From NCBI GenBank assembly GCA_902388495.1, contig CABMPP010000015.1:24903-88902 (forward strand): a stretch of DNA of 64,000 nucleotides, written 5' to 3'. The notes under the pieces were generated by a model that was not told the origin of the DNA, ran no database searches, and was given only the letters and a program-made list of their open reading frames with translations. This stretch comes from an uncultured Bacteroides sp. (lineage in GTDB: Bacteria; Bacteroidota; Bacteroidia; Bacteroidales; Bacteroidaceae). Below are positions 11,034 to 20,969 of the stretch, in pieces. A program made the translations under genes and the position numbers. Numbering within the stretch: the stretch's first letter is position 1; each line of letters starts with the position of its first letter.

Positions 11034-11858
11034 ATGGCAGTACGTAAATTTAAGCCCACAACACCGGGGCAAAGACATAAAATTATTGGTACTTTCGAAG
11101 AGATTACTGCACGAGTACCAGAAAAGTCTCTTGTATTTGGTAAGAAGTCTTCAGGTGGTCGTAACAACACAGGTAAGATGACCATGCGCTACATCGGTGG
11201 CGGTCAGAAGAAGATTATCCGTATCGTAGATTTCAAGAGAAATAAAGACGGTGTGCCTGCAGTGGTTAAAACAATCGAATACGATCCGAACCGTTCGGCT
11301 CGCATCGCTCTGTTGTTTTATGCAGATGGAGAAAAGAGATATATTATTGCTCCCAATGGATTGCAAGTTGGTACGACTTTGATGTCAGGTGAAACTGCTG
11401 CTCCGGAAATCGGAAACGCGCTTCCGCTTCAGAACATTCCGGTCGGTACTGTAATTCACAACATTGAATTACGTCCGGGTCAAGGCGCTGCTTTGGTTCG
11501 TTCGGCTGGTAATTTTGCTCAGTTGACTTCAAGAGAAGGTAAATACTGCGTTATCAAGTTGCCTTCTGGTGAGGTTCGTCAGATCCTCAGTACTTGTAAG
11601 GCTACTATCGGTAGTGTAGGTAACTCAGATCATGGATTGGAAAGTTCAGGTAAAGCTGGACGTTCTCGTTGGTTCGGACGTCGTCCGCGTAACCGTGGTG
11701 TTGTTATGAACCCGGTTGATCACCCGATGGGTGGTGGTGAAGGACGTGCTTCCGGAGGTCACCCAAGATCTCGTAAGGGATTGTATGCTAAGGGACTTAA
11801 GACTAGAGCTCCGAAGAAACAATCGTCTAAGTACATTATTGAGAGAAGAAAAAAGTAA
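11034..11858 (+). CDS. rplB: 50S ribosomal protein uL2
   Basis: A 274-residue primary 23S rRNA-binding protein needed for subunit association and the peptidyl transferase centre. The C-terminal signature reads [20 protein letters not shown]; where E. coli has DHPHGGGEG, this protein has Met after DHP, while the preceding His is kept. The RPRNRG and SRKG segments match the family. It is 20 nt before rpsS. Confidence 0.99.
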   Translation: MAVRKFKPTTPGQRHKIIGTFEEITARVPEKSLVFGKKSSGGRNNTGKMTMRYIGGGQKKIIRIVDFKRNKDGVPAVVKTIEYDPNRSARIALLFYADGEKRYIIAPNGLQVGTTLMSGETAAPEIGNALPLQNIPVGTVIHNIELRPGQGAALVRSAGNFAQLTSREGKYCVIKLPSGEVRQILSTCKATIGSVGNSDHGLESSGKAGRSRWFGRRPRNRGVVMNPVDHPMGGGEGRASGGHPRSRKGLYAKGLKTRAPKKQSSKYIIERRKK

Positions 11859-11878
11859 TCTGATTAATTGAGTAAACT

Positions 11879-12148
11879 ATGAGTCGTTCATTAAAAAAAG
11901 GTCCATATATTAACGTAAAGCTTGAAAAGAGAATTTTTGCCATGAATGAATCTGGCAAAAAAGTCGTAGTAAAGACATGGGCCAGAGCTTCAATGATTTC
12001 GCCTGATTTTGTAGGCCATACAGTTGCAGTTCACAATGGAAATAAATTTATTCCTGTATATGTTACCGAAAATATGGTAGGACACAAGTTGGGCGAATTT
12101 GCTCCAACTCGTACATTCAGAGGACACGCTGGTAACAAGAAAAGATAA
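11879..12148 (+). CDS. rpsS: 30S ribosomal protein uS19
   Basis: An 89-residue 30S head protein that contacts uS13 and A-site t[38 protein letters not shown] and the C-terminal [14 protein letters not shown] are classic. The next gene, rplV, starts 35 nt on. Confidence 0.99.
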   Translation: MSRSLKKGPYINVKLEKRIFAMNESGKKVVVKTWARASMISPDFVGHTVAVHNGNKFIPVYVTENMVGHKLGEFAPTRTFRGHAGNKKR

Positions 12149-12183
12149 CAGGAATTATTTGAAATAATAAAGTAATAAATATA

Positions 12184-12594
12184 ATGGGAGCAAGAAAAAA
12201 AATATCGGCTGAAAAAAGAAAAGAAGCCCTTAAGACCATGTATTTTGCGAAATTGCAAAATGTTCCTACTTCCCCCCGTAAAATGCGTCTCGTGGCTGAC
12301 ATGATTCGTGGGATGGAGGTGAACAGAGCGCTCGGCGTACTGAAGTTCTCTTCTAAAGAGGCTGCTGCCAGAGTAGAAAAGTTGCTGCGCTCTGCAATTG
12401 CTAACTGGGAGCAGAAAAACGAACGTAAAGCTGAAAGCGGTGAATTGTTCGTAACCAAGATTTTTGTTGATGGTGGTGCTACACTCAAAAGAATGAGACC
12501 GGCTCCGCAGGGAAGAGGATACAGAATTCGCAAACGTTCAAATCACGTAACATTGTTCGTTGGTTCTAAAAGTAATAACGAAGATCAAAATTAA
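12184..12594 (+). CDS. rplV: 50S ribosomal protein uL22
   Basis: A 136-residue protein whose beta hairpin lines the nascent-peptide tunnel. [16 protein letters not shown] marks the N-terminal domain and [20 protein letters not shown] the hairpin and tail, with no deletion of the type linked to macrolide resistance. It starts 35 nt after rpsS and ends 5 nt before rpsC. Confidence 0.99.
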   Translation: MGARKKISAEKRKEALKTMYFAKLQNVPTSPRKMRLVADMIRGMEVNRALGVLKFSSKEAAARVEKLLRSAIANWEQKNERKAESGELFVTKIFVDGGATLKRMRPAPQGRGYRIRKRSNHVTLFVGSKSNNEDQN

Positions 12595-12599
12595 GGTAG

Positions 12600-13331
12600 A
12601 TGGGACAAAAAGTTAATCCAATAAGCAACCGTTTAGGAATTATCAGAGGATGGGATTCTAACTGGTATGGTGGAAATGATTACGGTGATTCTTTGCTGGA
12701 AGATAGCAAAATCCGTAAATATCTTAATGCAAGACTTGCAAAAGCAAGTGTATCAAGAATCGTAATTGAACGTACGCTGAAGCTCGTTACTATTACTGTT
12801 TGCACTGCTCGCCCGGGTATTATCATCGGTAAAGGTGGCCAAGAAGTTGATAAGTTAAAAGAAGAGTTGAAGAAGGTTACCGACAAAGATATTCAGATTA
12901 ATATCTTTGAAGTGAAAAGACCGGAACTGGATGCTGTAATTGTTGCTAACAACATTGCTCGCCAGGTAGAAGGTAAAATTGCCTACCGCCGTGCCATTAA
13001 AATGGCTATCGCAAATACAATGCGTATGGGTGCTGAAGGTATCAAAATTCAGATTTCAGGACGTTTGAATGGAGCTGAAATGGCCCGTTCTGAAATGTAT
13101 AAAGAAGGAAGAACTCCGTTGCACACTTTCAGAGCTGATATCGACTACTGTCATGCTGAAGCATTGACTAAAGTGGGTCTTTTAGGTATCAAAGTTTGGA
13201 TTTGTAGAGGTGAAGTGTTTGGTAAGAAAGAATTAGCTCCGAACTTTACACAAAGCAAAGAAAGTGGTCGTGGAAACAATGGTGGAAACAACGGCGGAAA
13301 GAACTTCAAAAGAAAGAAAAATAATCGCTAA
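12600..13331 (+). CDS. rpsC: 30S ribosomal protein uS3
   Basis: A 243-residue mRNA-entry protein. The KH domain carries [21 protein letters not shown] (residues about 60-80), and the C-terminal domain has [18 protein letters not shown] and [12 protein letters not shown]. The tail after residue 220 is rich in Gly, Asn and Lys and is probably disordered. It lies between rplV and rplP. Confidence 0.99.
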   Translation: MGQKVNPISNRLGIIRGWDSNWYGGNDYGDSLLEDSKIRKYLNARLAKASVSRIVIERTLKLVTITVCTARPGIIIGKGGQEVDKLKEELKKVTDKDIQINIFEVKRPELDAVIVANNIARQVEGKIAYRRAIKMAIANTMRMGAEGIKIQISGRLNGAEMARSEMYKEGRTPLHTFRADIDYCHAEALTKVGLLGIKVWICRGEVFGKKELAPNFTQSKESGRGNNGGNNGGKNFKRKKNNR

Positions 13332-13354
13332 ACGAATTTGAATTTTAGGAAACT

Positions 13355-13789
13355 ATGTTACAACCGAAAAAGACAAAATTCAGAAGACAACAAAAAGGCC
13401 GTGCAAAAGGTAATGCCCAGAGAGGTAACCAGCTGGCTTTCGGTTCTTTTGGCATTAAGGCTTTGGAAACTAAATGGATTACAGGCCGTCAGATCGAAGC
13501 TGCTCGTATTGCAGTAACAAGATATATGCAACGTCAAGGACAGATCTGGATCCGTATATTCCCGGATAAACCAATTACTAGAAAACCTGCCGATGTGCGT
13601 ATGGGTAAAGGTAAAGGTGCTCCCGAGGGATTTGTGGCTCCTGTAACTCCAGGTAGAATCATTATTGAAGCTGAAGGAGTATCTTACGAAATCGCGAAAG
13701 AAGCATTGCGCTTAGCTGCTCAAAAGCTTCCTATTACAACGAAGTTTGTCGTAAGACGTGATTATGATATTCAAAATCAAAATGCGTAA
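13355..13789 (+). CDS. rplP: 50S ribosomal protein uL16
   Basis: A 144-residue protein at the A-site tRNA elbow. [17 protein letters not shown], the loop [20 protein letters not shown] and [16 protein letters not shown] identify it; the arginine hydroxylated in some bacteria lies in this loop. It is 5 nt from rpmC. Confidence 0.99.
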   Translation: MLQPKKTKFRRQQKGRAKGNAQRGNQLAFGSFGIKALETKWITGRQIEAARIAVTRYMQRQGQIWIRIFPDKPITRKPADVRMGKGKGAPEGFVAPVTPGRIIIEAEGVSYEIAKEALRLAAQKLPITTKFVVRRDYDIQNQNA

Positions 13790-13794
13790 GGTTT

Positions 13795-13992
13795 ATGAAA
13801 ATTGCAGAAATTAAAGAAATGACTACTAATGATTTAGTAGAAAGAGTAGAGGCAGAAACAGCTAATTATAACCAGATGGTTATCAATCATTCTATTTCTC
13901 CTTTGGAAAATCCTGCTCAAATCAAACAATTACGCAGGACTATTGCGCGTATGAAAACAGAATTACGCCAAAGAGAACTTAACAATAAATGA
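13795..13992 (+). CDS. rpmC: 50S ribosomal protein uL29
   Basis: A 65-residue two-helix protein near the tunnel exit. [20 protein letters not shown] and [18 protein letters not shown] match the family. Its TGA stop overlaps the proposed rpsQ ATG by 4 nt (ATGA). Confidence 0.97.
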   Translation: MKIAEIKEMTTNDLVERVEAETANYNQMVINHSISPLENPAQIKQLRRTIARMKTELRQRELNNK

Positions 13993-14258
13993 TCAGCTTG
14001 ATGGAAGCAAGAAATTTAAGAAAAGAAAGAACAGGGGTTGTGTTGAGCAATAAGATGGATAAAACCATCACAGTTGCTGCCAAATTTAAGGAAAAACACC
14101 CTATATATGGTAAGTTCGTTAGTAAAACGAAGAAGTACCATGCTCATGATGAAAAGAATGAATGCAATATCGGTGATACTGTACGCATCATGGAAACTCG
14201 TCCTTTGAGCAAGACTAAAAGATGGAGATTAGTAGAAATAATTGAAAGAGCTAAGTAA
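13989..14258 (+). CDS. rpsQ: 30S ribosomal protein uS17
   Basis: An OB-fold primary rRNA-binding protein, 89 residues from the ATG that overlaps the rpmC stop. [20 protein letters not shown] and [17 protein letters not shown] are diagnostic. An in-frame ATG at 14001 ([10 protein letters not shown]) would give 85 residues and is an equally credible start; the ATGA overlap favours the longer form. Confidence 0.97.
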   Translation: MISLMEARNLRKERTGVVLSNKMDKTITVAAKFKEKHPIYGKFVSKTKKYHAHDEKNECNIGDTVRIMETRPLSKTKRWRLVEIIERAK

Positions 14259-14260
14259 TT

Positions 14261-14626
14261 ATGATACAAGTAGAATCCAGACTTACAGTATGTGACAACA
14301 GTGGAGCGAAAGAGGCTCTCTGTATCCGCGTTTTAGGCGGTACAGGTCGTCGCTATGCTTCTGTAGGGGACGTGATTGTAGTTTCTGTAAAGAGCGTCAT
14401 CCCTTCAAGTGATGTTAAAAAAGGTGCAGTGTCTAAGGCTTTGATCGTACGTACTAAGAAAGAAATCCGTCGTCCCGATGGTTCTTATATACGTTTTGAT
14501 GATAATGCTTGCGTGTTGTTGAACAATGCAGGTGAAATTAGAGGTAGTCGTATTTTCGGTCCGGTAGCTCGTGAACTTCGTGCTACTAACATGAAAGTCG
14601 TTTCACTCGCTCCTGAAGTACTTTAA
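14261..14626 (+). CDS. rplN: 50S ribosomal protein uL14
   Basis: A 121-residue protein of the inter-subunit bridge and GTPase-proximal region. [20 protein letters not shown] and the C-terminal [13 protein letters not shown] are textbook. It starts 2 nt after rpsQ. Confidence 0.99.
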   Translation: MIQVESRLTVCDNSGAKEALCIRVLGGTGRRYASVGDVIVVSVKSVIPSSDVKKGAVSKALIVRTKKEIRRPDGSYIRFDDNACVLLNNAGEIRGSRIFGPVARELRATNMKVVSLAPEVL

Positions 14627-14646
14627 TTTTGTAAAAGATTTAAGTA

Positions 14647-14967
14647 ATGAGTAAATTACATATTAAAAAAGGCGATACAGTTTACGTAAATGCTGGTGAA
14701 GACAAGGGTAAGACTGGTCGTGTATTGAAAGTTCTTGTGAAAGAAGGTCGTGCAATCGTTGAAGGTATCAACATGGTATCTAAGAGCACAAAACCGAATG
14801 CAAAGAACCCGCAAGGTGGCATCGTGAAGCAGGAAGCTTCTATCCATTTGTCAAACTTGAACCCGGTTGACCCAAAAACTGGTAAAGCAACGCGTGTTGG
14901 TAGAAAAGAAAGTGCCGATGGTACTTTAGTGCGTTATTCTAAAAAATCAGGAGAGGAGATTAAGTAA
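14647..14967 (+). CDS. rplX: 50S ribosomal protein uL24
   Basis: A 106-residue assembly-initiator protein with a KOW motif ([20 protein letters not shown], residues 4-23). [20 protein letters not shown] follows. The last A of its stop is the first base of the rplE ATG (TAATG junction at 14965-14969). Confidence 0.99.
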   Translation: MSKLHIKKGDTVYVNAGEDKGKTGRVLKVLVKEGRAIVEGINMVSKSTKPNAKNPQGGIVKQEASIHLSNLNPVDPKTGKATRVGRKESADGTLVRYSKKSGEEIK

Positions 14968-15524
14968 TGAGTAATACTGCTAGCCTAAAGAAAGAATATG
15001 CAGAGCGTATTGCGCCTGCATTGAAATCACAGTTCCAGTATTCTTCTACAATGCAGATACCCGTACTTAAGAAGATTGTTATCAATCAAGGTTTAGGTAT
15101 GGCCGTTGCTGATAAGAAGATTATCGAAGTGGCAATTAATGAAATGAGTGCTATCACTGGTCAGAAAGCCGTAGCAACCATTTCTCGTAAAGATATCGCA
15201 AACTTTAAGTTGCGTAAGAAAATGCCGATTGGCGTTATGGTAACTTTGCGTCGTGAGAGAATGTACGAATTCCTCGAGAAGTTGGTTCGTGTGGCTCTGC
15301 CTCGTATCCGTGACTTCAAAGGTATTGAAAGTAAGTTCGATGGCAAGGGTAACTATACCCTTGGTATTCAGGAACAAATCATTTTCCCTGAAATTAATAT
15401 CGATAGTATTACCAGAATTCTCGGAATGAATATTACCTTTGTAACCTCTGCGCAAACAGATGAAGAAGGGTATGCCTTGTTGAAAGAATTTGGTTTACCG
15501 TTTAAGAACGCTAAAAAAGATTGA
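14967..15524 (+). CDS. rplE: 50S ribosomal protein uL5
   Basis: A 185-residue 5S rRNA-binding protein. [32 protein letters not shown] and the segment around [20 protein letters not shown] are conserved. It is coupled to rplX by overlap and ends 4 nt before rpsN. Confidence 0.99.
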   Translation: MSNTASLKKEYAERIAPALKSQFQYSSTMQIPVLKKIVINQGLGMAVADKKIIEVAINEMSAITGQKAVATISRKDIANFKLRKKMPIGVMVTLRRERMYEFLEKLVRVALPRIRDFKGIESKFDGKGNYTLGIQEQIIFPEINIDSITRILGMNITFVTSAQTDEEGYALLKEFGLPFKNAKKD

Positions 15525-15528
15525 TAAT

Positions 15529-15828
15529 ATGGCAAAGGAATCAATGAAAGCACGTGAAGTAAGACGTGCTAAATTAGTAGCCAAATATGCCGAGAAAAGA
15601 GCTGCATTGAAGCAAATCGTTAGAACCGGTGATCCTGCTGAAGCTTTTGAAGCTGCACAGAAATTGCAGGACCTGCCTAAGAACTCTAATCCGATTCGCC
15701 TGCACAACCGTTGTAAGTTGACTGGTCGTCCGAAAGGATATATCCGTCAATTCGGTGTCTCCAGAATTCAGTTCCGTGAGATGGCCTCTAACGGTCTTAT
15801 TCCCGGCGTAAAGAAAGCAAGCTGGTAA
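15529..15828 (+). CDS. rpsN: 30S ribosomal protein uS14, zinc-free type
   Basis: A 99-residue protein of the longer, zinc-independent (C-) class: it lacks the paired CxxC motifs, and only one cysteine remains in [20 protein letters not shown]. The frame is open further upstream, but the ATG at 15529 gives [16 protein letters not shown], the normal N-terminus, and lies just after the rplE stop. A 54-nt gap before rpsH holds no clear signal. Confidence 0.98.
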   Translation: MAKESMKAREVRRAKLVAKYAEKRAALKQIVRTGDPAEAFEAAQKLQDLPKNSNPIRLHNRCKLTGRPKGYIRQFGVSRIQFREMASNGLIPGVKKASW

Positions 15829-15882
15829 TTTTGTTTTTTAAATATTGTCAGGGTAGGCCTGATTAATTTAATTTATTTTTAT

Positions 15883-16278
15883 ATGACTGATCCAATAGCA
15901 GATTATTTGACGAGGTTGCGGAACGCTATTCAAGCGAAGCACAGAGTTGTGGAAGTTCCGGCTTCAAATTTGAAAAAAGAAATCACTAAGATTCTTTTTG
16001 AAAAAGGCTACATTCTTAATTATAAGTTTGTAGAAGATGGTCCCCAAGGCACAATTAAGGTTGCCTTGAAGTATGATCCGGTAAATAAGGTTAACGCTAT
16101 CAAGAAGCTGGAGAGAATTTCTTCTCCGGGTTTGCGTCAATATACCGGTTACAAGGATATGCCGCGAGTTATTAATGGTTTGGGTATTGCTATAATATCT
16201 ACTTCCAAGGGTGTAATGACCAACAAAGAAGCCGCTGAACTGAAGATTGGTGGTGAAGTTTTGTGTTATGTATATTAA
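15883..16278 (+). CDS. rpsH: 30S ribosomal protein uS8
   Basis: A 131-residue central-domain protein. MTDPIADYLTRLRNAIQA, RISSPGLRQYTGYKDMPRV and GIAIISTSKGVMTNKEA are typical. In E. coli it represses the spc operon; no matching site is recognisable here. Confidence 0.99.
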   Translation: MTDPIADYLTRLRNAIQAKHRVVEVPASNLKKEITKILFEKGYILNYKFVEDGPQGTIKVALKYDPVNKVNAIKKLERISSPGLRQYTGYKDMPRVINGLGIAIISTSKGVMTNKEAAELKIGGEVLCYVY

Positions 16279-16279
16279 T

Positions 16280-16288
16280 AGGAGGAGG
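16280..16288 (+). promoter_or_regulatory. Strong Shine-Dalgarno site before rplF
   Basis: AGGAGGAGG lies 8 nt before the ATG at 16297, directly after the rpsH stop. It is the longest such purine run in the ribosomal cluster. Confidence 0.75.
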
Positions 16289-16296
16289 AATTAGCA

Positions 16297-16866
16297 ATGT
16301 CAAGAATAGGAAAATTACCCATTAGTATTCCCGCTGGAGTAACAGTTACTCTAAAGGATGACGTGGTTACCGTTAAGGGACCCAAAGGCGAAATGAGCCA
16401 ATATGTAGATCCTGCTATCAATGTTGCCATCGAAGATGGTCAAGTTGTACTGACCGAGAATGAAAATGCAATGCTGGATAATCCCAAGCAAAAACATGCA
16501 TTTCACGGTTTGTATCGTTCATTGGTTCACAACATGGTTGTTGGTGTATCAGAAGGATATAAGAAAGAGTTGGAACTCGTCGGTGTAGGTTACCGTGCTT
16601 CTAACCAAGGAAATATCATTGAACTGGCTTTAGGTTATACACATAATATCTTTATACAGTTGCCTCCTGAAGTGAAAGTTGAGACTAAGTCTGAAAGAAA
16701 TAAGAATCCTCTTATCATTTTGGAATCTTGCGATAAGCAATTGCTTGGTCAAGTTTGCTCTAAAATACGTTCTTTCCGTAAGCCTGAACCGTATAAGGGT
16801 AAGGGTATTAAGTTTGTTGGCGAAGAAATTCGTAGAAAGTCTGGTAAATCAGCCGGTGCTAAATAA
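16297..16866 (+). CDS. rplF: 50S ribosomal protein uL6
   Basis: A 189-residue protein next to the sarcin-ricin loop. MSRIGKLPISIPAGV, LVGVGYRASNQGNIIELALG and the C-terminal EPYKGKGIKFVGEEIRRKSG identify it. Two copies of the L6 fold cover residues 10-85 and 90-170. Confidence 0.99.
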   Translation: MSRIGKLPISIPAGVTVTLKDDVVTVKGPKGEMSQYVDPAINVAIEDGQVVLTENENAMLDNPKQKHAFHGLYRSLVHNMVVGVSEGYKKELELVGVGYRASNQGNIIELALGYTHNIFIQLPPEVKVETKSERNKNPLIILESCDKQLLGQVCSKIRSFRKPEPYKGKGIKFVGEEIRRKSGKSAGAK

Positions 16867-16886
16867 TCATTTAAATTGATATTATT

Positions 16887-17231
16887 ATGACAACAAAAAT
16901 AGAAAGACGAATTAAGATCAAATATAGAGTACGCAATAAAATTTCAGGTACTACTGAATGCCCGCGTATGAGTGTATTTAGAAGTAATAAGCAAATCTAT
17001 GTTCAGATTATCGACGACTTGTCTGGTAAGACATTGGCTGCCGCTTCTTCTTTAGGGCTGACTGAAAAGATGCCGAAGAAGGAACAAGCTGTCAAGGTAG
17101 GTGAACTGATTGCAAAAAAAGCTCAGGAAGCAGGTATTACTACTGTTGTTTTCGACCGTAATGGTTACTTGTATCATGGGAGAGTAAAAGAGGTAGCTGA
17201 TGCTGCCCGTAACGGTGGACTTAAATTTTAA
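16887..17231 (+). CDS. rplR: 50S ribosomal protein uL18
   Basis: A 114-residue 5S rRNA-binding protein. [26 protein letters not shown] and the ending [20 protein letters not shown] followed by RNGGLKF are conserved. It ends 5 nt before rpsE. Confidence 0.99.
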   Translation: MTTKIERRIKIKYRVRNKISGTTECPRMSVFRSNKQIYVQIIDDLSGKTLAAASSLGLTEKMPKKEQAVKVGELIAKKAQEAGITTVVFDRNGYLYHGRVKEVADAARNGGLKF

Positions 17232-17236
17232 TCATT

Positions 17237-17755
17237 ATGGCAGGACTTAATAATAGAGTTAAGATTACGAACGATATAGAACTGAAAGACAGATTGGTTG
17301 CTATTAATCGTGTAACCAAAGTAACCAAAGGTGGTAGAACTTTTAGTTTCTCTGCTATTGTGGTAGTAGGTAACGAAGAAGGTATCATCGGTTGGGGCCT
17401 TGGTAAAGCCGGCGAAGTAACAGCTGCTATTGCCAAAGGTGTAGAATCTGCAAAGAAGAACCTGACGAAGGTGCCTGTACTGAAAGGTACAGTTCCCCAC
17501 GAACAGTCTGCTAAGTTTGGTGGTGCCGAGGTATTCATCAAGCCGGCTTCTCACGGTACTGGTGTTGTAGCTGGTGGTGCAATGCGCGCAGTGTTGGAAA
17601 GTGTTGGTGTAACGGACGTTTTGGCTAAGTCAAAAGGTTCTTCTAACCCGCACAACTTGGTGAAGGCTACTATCTTGGCGTTGAGCGAAATGCGCGATGC
17701 TCGTATGGTTGCTCAGAACAGAGGAGTTAGTATGGAAAAAGTATTTAGAGGATAA
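17237..17755 (+). CDS. rpsE: 30S ribosomal protein uS5
   Basis: A 172-residue protein important for decoding accuracy and mRNA entry. The double-stranded RNA-binding N-terminal domain contains [20 protein letters not shown] and [17 protein letters not shown]; the C-terminal domain has [19 protein letters not shown]. No spectinomycin-type deletion is evident in the TKGGR loop. Confidence 0.99.
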   Translation: MAGLNNRVKITNDIELKDRLVAINRVTKVTKGGRTFSFSAIVVVGNEEGIIGWGLGKAGEVTAAIAKGVESAKKNLTKVPVLKGTVPHEQSAKFGGAEVFIKPASHGTGVVAGGAMRAVLESVGVTDVLAKSKGSSNPHNLVKATILALSEMRDARMVAQNRGVSMEKVFRG

Positions 17756-17760
17756 GGAGG
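17754..17760 (+). promoter_or_regulatory. Strong Shine-Dalgarno site before rpmD
   Basis: AAGGAGG starts within the rpsE stop codon and lies 6 nt before the rpmD ATG at 17767. It supports that start for this very small gene. Confidence 0.7.
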
Positions 17761-17766
17761 AATAAT

Positions 17767-17943
17767 ATGTCGACTATAAAGATTAAACAAACTAAAAGTA
17801 GAATTGGTGCTCCTGCTGATCAGAAGAGAACTCTCGATGCACTGGGACTTCATAAGTTGAATCGTGTGGTTGAACACGAATGCACTCCTTCAATTCTTGG
17901 AATGGTGGATAAGGTTAAACACTTGGTTACCATTGTTAAGTAA
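17767..17943 (+). CDS. rpmD: 50S ribosomal protein uL30
   Basis: A 58-residue protein beginning MSTIKIKQTKSRIGAPADQK and continuing RTLDALGLHKLNRVVEHE, with the ending GMVDKVKHLVTIVK; this is the standard small L30 fold. The position between rpsE and rplO is canonical. Confidence 0.98.
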   Translation: MSTIKIKQTKSRIGAPADQKRTLDALGLHKLNRVVEHECTPSILGMVDKVKHLVTIVK

Positions 17944-17973
17944 TTATTTGTTGAATATAAAACGAATTACAAT

Positions 17974-18420
17974 ATGAACTTAAGTAATTTAAAACCTGCA
18001 GAAGGATCTACTAAAACAAGAAAGAGAATTGGACGTGGTCCGGGTTCTGGCTTGGGAGGTACTTCTACTAGAGGTCATAAAGGAGCTAAATCAAGATCTG
18101 GATACTCTAAGAAAATCGGTTTTGAAGGTGGTCAGATGCCTCTTCAACGTCGAGTACCTAAATTTGGTTTTAAGAATATCAATCGTGTAGAATATAAGGC
18201 TATCAACTTGGATACAATTCAGACGCTTGCAGATGCTAAGAATCTGACAAAAGTTGGTATTAGCGACTTTATTGAAGCAGGATTTATTTCTTCAAATCAA
18301 TTGGTTAAAGTATTGGGTAACGGAGCTCTGACTAACAAGCTGGAAGTAGAAGCTAACGCATTCTCTAAGAGTGCTGCTGCTGCTATTGAAGCTGCTGGTG
18401 GAACTGTAGTAAAACTCTGA
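17974..18420 (+). CDS. rplO: 50S ribosomal protein uL15
   Basis: A 148-residue 23S rRNA-binding protein. The glycine- and arginine-rich N-terminus ([38 protein letters not shown]) and the C-terminal globular domain are both present. It ends 4 nt before secY. Confidence 0.99.
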   Translation: MNLSNLKPAEGSTKTRKRIGRGPGSGLGGTSTRGHKGAKSRSGYSKKIGFEGGQMPLQRRVPKFGFKNINRVEYKAINLDTIQTLADAKNLTKVGISDFIEAGFISSNQLVKVLGNGALTNKLEVEANAFSKSAAAAIEAAGGTVVKL

Positions 18421-18424
18421 TTCA

Positions 18425-19768
18425 ATGAGAAAAGCTATTGAAACATTAAAGAATATATGGAAAATTGAGGATCTGAGACAACGGATCCTCATTACCATAT
18501 TGTTTGTGGCAATTTACCGTTTCGGTTCGTATGTCGTATTGCCGGGTATCAACCCGTCAATGCTAGCACAGTTGCATCAACAAACAAGCGAAGGTCTTCT
18601 AGCCTTGTTAAACATGTTTTCCGGAGGAGCATTCTCCAATGCATCTATCTTTGCATTGGGTATTATGCCGTACATCTCTGCCTCCATCGTAATTCAGTTG
18701 CTGGGTATTGCGGTTCCGTATTTCCAGAAGTTGCAGCGCGAGGGTGAGAGTGGCAGAAGAAAAATGAATCAATATACGCGTTATCTGACGATTCTTATTC
18801 TTTTGGTTCAGGCTCCTTCTTATTTGCTCAATCTTAAAATGCAGGCTGGTCCTTCTTTAAATGCTTCATTAGATTGGACTCTGTTTATGTTTACTTCTAC
18901 CATTATTTTGGCGGCTGGAAGTATGTTTATTTTGTGGCTTGGTGAGAGGATTACAGACAAAGGAATTGGTAACGGTATCTCTTTGATCATTATGATTGGT
19001 ATCATTGCCCGTTTGCCGCAGTCTCTGTTCCAGGAATTGATTTCCCGTATGACGGATAAGACCGGTGGTTTGGTTATGTTCTTGATTGAACTCGTAGTCT
19101 TGTTGGTTGTTATTGCATTTGCTATCCTTTTGGTACAAGGTACCAGAAAGATCCCTGTACAATATGCCAAAAAGATTGTGGGTAACAAGCAATATGGCGG
19201 TGCCAGACAATATATTCCTTTGAAAGTTAATGCTGCTAATGTGATGCCTATCATTTTTGCTCAGGCGATCATGTTTATCCCCATTACTCTTGTAGGATTC
19301 TCTAATGTAGGCAATGCAAGCGGCTTTGTACGTGCATTGACCGATCATACAAGTTTTTGGTATAACTTTATTTTTGCAGTGTTGATCATACTGTTCACGT
19401 ATTTCTATACTGCAATTACCATTAATCCGACTCAGATGGCTGAGGATATGAAAAGAAACAACGGTTTCATTCCGGGCATCAAACCGGGAAAGAAGACTGC
19501 CGAGTATATTGATGTTATTATGTCACGTATTACTTTGCCGGGTTCTTTCTTCTTGGCCTTGGTTGCTATTATGCCTGCATTTGCAGGAATATTTGGTGTG
19601 AAAGCTGAGTTTGCTCAATTCTTCGGCGGTACATCTTTGTTAATTCTTGTAGGTGTGGTTCTTGATACACTCCAACAGGTTGAAAGTCATTTGTTGATGA
19701 GACACTATGACGGTCTGCTGAAATCTGGACGTATTAAGGGTCGTACTGGCAATGTAGCTGCATATTAA
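18425..19768 (+). CDS. secY: Protein translocase subunit SecY
   Basis: A 447-residue inner-membrane channel with about ten transmembrane helices. The plug/TM2 region GGAFSNASIFALGIMPYISA and the signature GNGISLIIMIGI are recognisable, as is the cytosolic loop region RKIPVQYAKKIVG, with NPTQMAEDMKRNNGFIPGI before TM9. It sits at the usual end of the spc group, followed by map and infA. Confidence 0.98.
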   Translation: MRKAIETLKNIWKIEDLRQRILITILFVAIYRFGSYVVLPGINPSMLAQLHQQTSEGLLALLNMFSGGAFSNASIFALGIMPYISASIVIQLLGIAVPYFQKLQREGESGRRKMNQYTRYLTILILLVQAPSYLLNLKMQAGPSLNASLDWTLFMFTSTIILAAGSMFILWLGERITDKGIGNGISLIIMIGIIARLPQSLFQELISRMTDKTGGLVMFLIELVVLLVVIAFAILLVQGTRKIPVQYAKKIVGNKQYGGARQYIPLKVNAANVMPIIFAQAIMFIPITLVGFSNVGNASGFVRALTDHTSFWYNFIFAVLIILFTYFYTAITINPTQMAEDMKRNNGFIPGIKPGKKTAEYIDVIMSRITLPGSFFLALVAIMPAFAGIFGVKAEFAQFFGGTSLLILVGVVLDTLQQVESHLLMRHYDGLLKSGRIKGRTGNVAAY

Positions 19769-19781
19769 TCTTTTTTGAAGA

Positions 19782-20582
19782 ATGATATTTCTTAAAACAG
19801 AAGATGAAATAGAGCTGCTCCGCAAGAGTAATTTACTTGTTGGAAGAACGTTAGCTGAAATAGCTAAGGTGATAAAGCCGGGGGTAACTACAAAAGAGCT
19901 GGATAAGGTTGCGGAAGAGTTCATTAGAGATAATGGTGCTGTTCCTACTTTTAAGGGTTTTCCAAACCAATATGGTAATCCATTTCCAGCTTCTGTTTGT
20001 ACATCTGTGAATGAGCAGGTAGTACATGGTATTCCAGGAGATGATGTAGTACTGAAAGATGGTGATATTGTGTCGGTTGATTGTGGTACTTACATGAATG
20101 GCTTTTGTGGTGATTCAGCTTATACATTTTGTGTGGGTGAAGTTGATGAGGAAGTTCGTAAATTACTGAAGGTTACTAAAGAAGCATTATATATAGGAAT
20201 ACAGAATGCCGTTCACGGCAAGCGGTTAGGCGATATCGGTTATGCGATACAGCAACATTGCGAGTCTAATTCTTATGGTGTGGTGCGTGAGTTTGTTGGT
20301 CATGGTATCGGTAAAGAAATGCATGAGGATCCTCAAGTCCCTAATTACGGTAAACGTGGTTATGGAACGTTATTGAAAAAGGGTCTTTGCATTGCAATTG
20401 AACCGATGATAACCTTGGGTAGCCGACAAATAGTAATGGAGCGTGATGGCTGGACAGTCAGAACTAAAGACCGCAAGTGTGCAGCTCATTTTGAGCACAC
20501 GATAGCAGTCGGAACTGGTGAAGCTGATATATTGTCATCTTTCAAATTCATTGAAGAAGTATTAGGAGATAAAGCAATTTAA
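19782..20582 (+). CDS. map: Methionine aminopeptidase, type I
   Basis: A 266-residue cytosolic metalloprotease that removes the initiator Met from nascent proteins. The metal ligands are visible: Asp in SVDCGTYMNG, Asp in GFCGDSAYTF, His in EFVGHGIGKEMHEDP, Glu in CIAIEPMITLG and Glu in AHFEHTIAVG. There is no N-terminal zinc-finger or SH3 extension, as expected of type Ia. It lies 13 nt after secY and 9 nt before infA. Confidence 0.98.
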   Translation: MIFLKTEDEIELLRKSNLLVGRTLAEIAKVIKPGVTTKELDKVAEEFIRDNGAVPTFKGFPNQYGNPFPASVCTSVNEQVVHGIPGDDVVLKDGDIVSVDCGTYMNGFCGDSAYTFCVGEVDEEVRKLLKVTKEALYIGIQNAVHGKRLGDIGYAIQQHCESNSYGVVREFVGHGIGKEMHEDPQVPNYGKRGYGTLLKKGLCIAIEPMITLGSRQIVMERDGWTVRTKDRKCAAHFEHTIAVGTGEADILSSFKFIEEVLGDKAI

Positions 20583-20591
20583 GAAATTAAT

Positions 20592-20810
20592 ATGGCAAAG
20601 CAATCTGCAATAGAACAAGATGGAGTTATAGTTGAAGCATTGTCTAATGCAATGTTTCGTGTTGAATTAGAAAACGGACATGAGATTACTGCACATATTT
20701 CAGGTAAGATGCGTATGCATTACATCAAGATCTTGCCGGGAGATAAAGTGAGAGTCGAAATGTCTCCTTACGACTTATCGAAAGGAAGAATTGTGTTTAG
20801 ATATAAATAA
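20592..20810 (+). CDS. infA: Translation initiation factor IF-1
   Basis: A 72-residue S1-like OB-fold protein that occupies the A site during initiation. [20 protein letters not shown] and [19 protein letters not shown] are standard. It is followed 9 nt later by rpmJ. Confidence 0.99.
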   Translation: MAKQSAIEQDGVIVEALSNAMFRVELENGHEITAHISGKMRMHYIKILPGDKVRVEMSPYDLSKGRIVFRYK

Positions 20811-20819
20811 AATTAAGAT

Positions 20820-20936
20820 ATGAAAGTAAGAGCATCATTAAAGAAACGCACGCCAGAATGTAAGATCGTTAGACGTAATGGCCGTTTGTATGTTATTAAC
20901 AAGAAAAATCCTAAGTATAAACAACGTCAAGGATAA
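20820..20936 (+). CDS. rpmJ: 50S ribosomal protein bL36, zinc-free type
   Basis: A 38-residue protein reading [20 protein letters not shown] and then [18 protein letters not shown]. It keeps a single cysteine (Cys14) where the zinc-binding form has a CxxC...C...H set, so it is the C- type. Position between infA and rpsM is canonical. Confidence 0.97.
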   Translation: MKVRASLKKRTPECKIVRRNGRLYVINKKNPKYKQRQG

Positions 20937-20941
20937 TTTAT

Positions 20942-20949
20942 TATTTTTG
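20942..20949 (+). promoter_or_regulatory. Possible internal -7 element before rpsM
   Basis: TATTTTTG matches the TAnnTTTG -7 consensus 20 nt before the rpsM ATG, but no TTTG is found 19-21 nt upstream. The same bases form an A/T hairpin with the following A-run, so this may be structure rather than a promoter. Confidence 0.3.
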
Positions 20950-20969
20950 CAAAAAAAATAATTTAGTAT

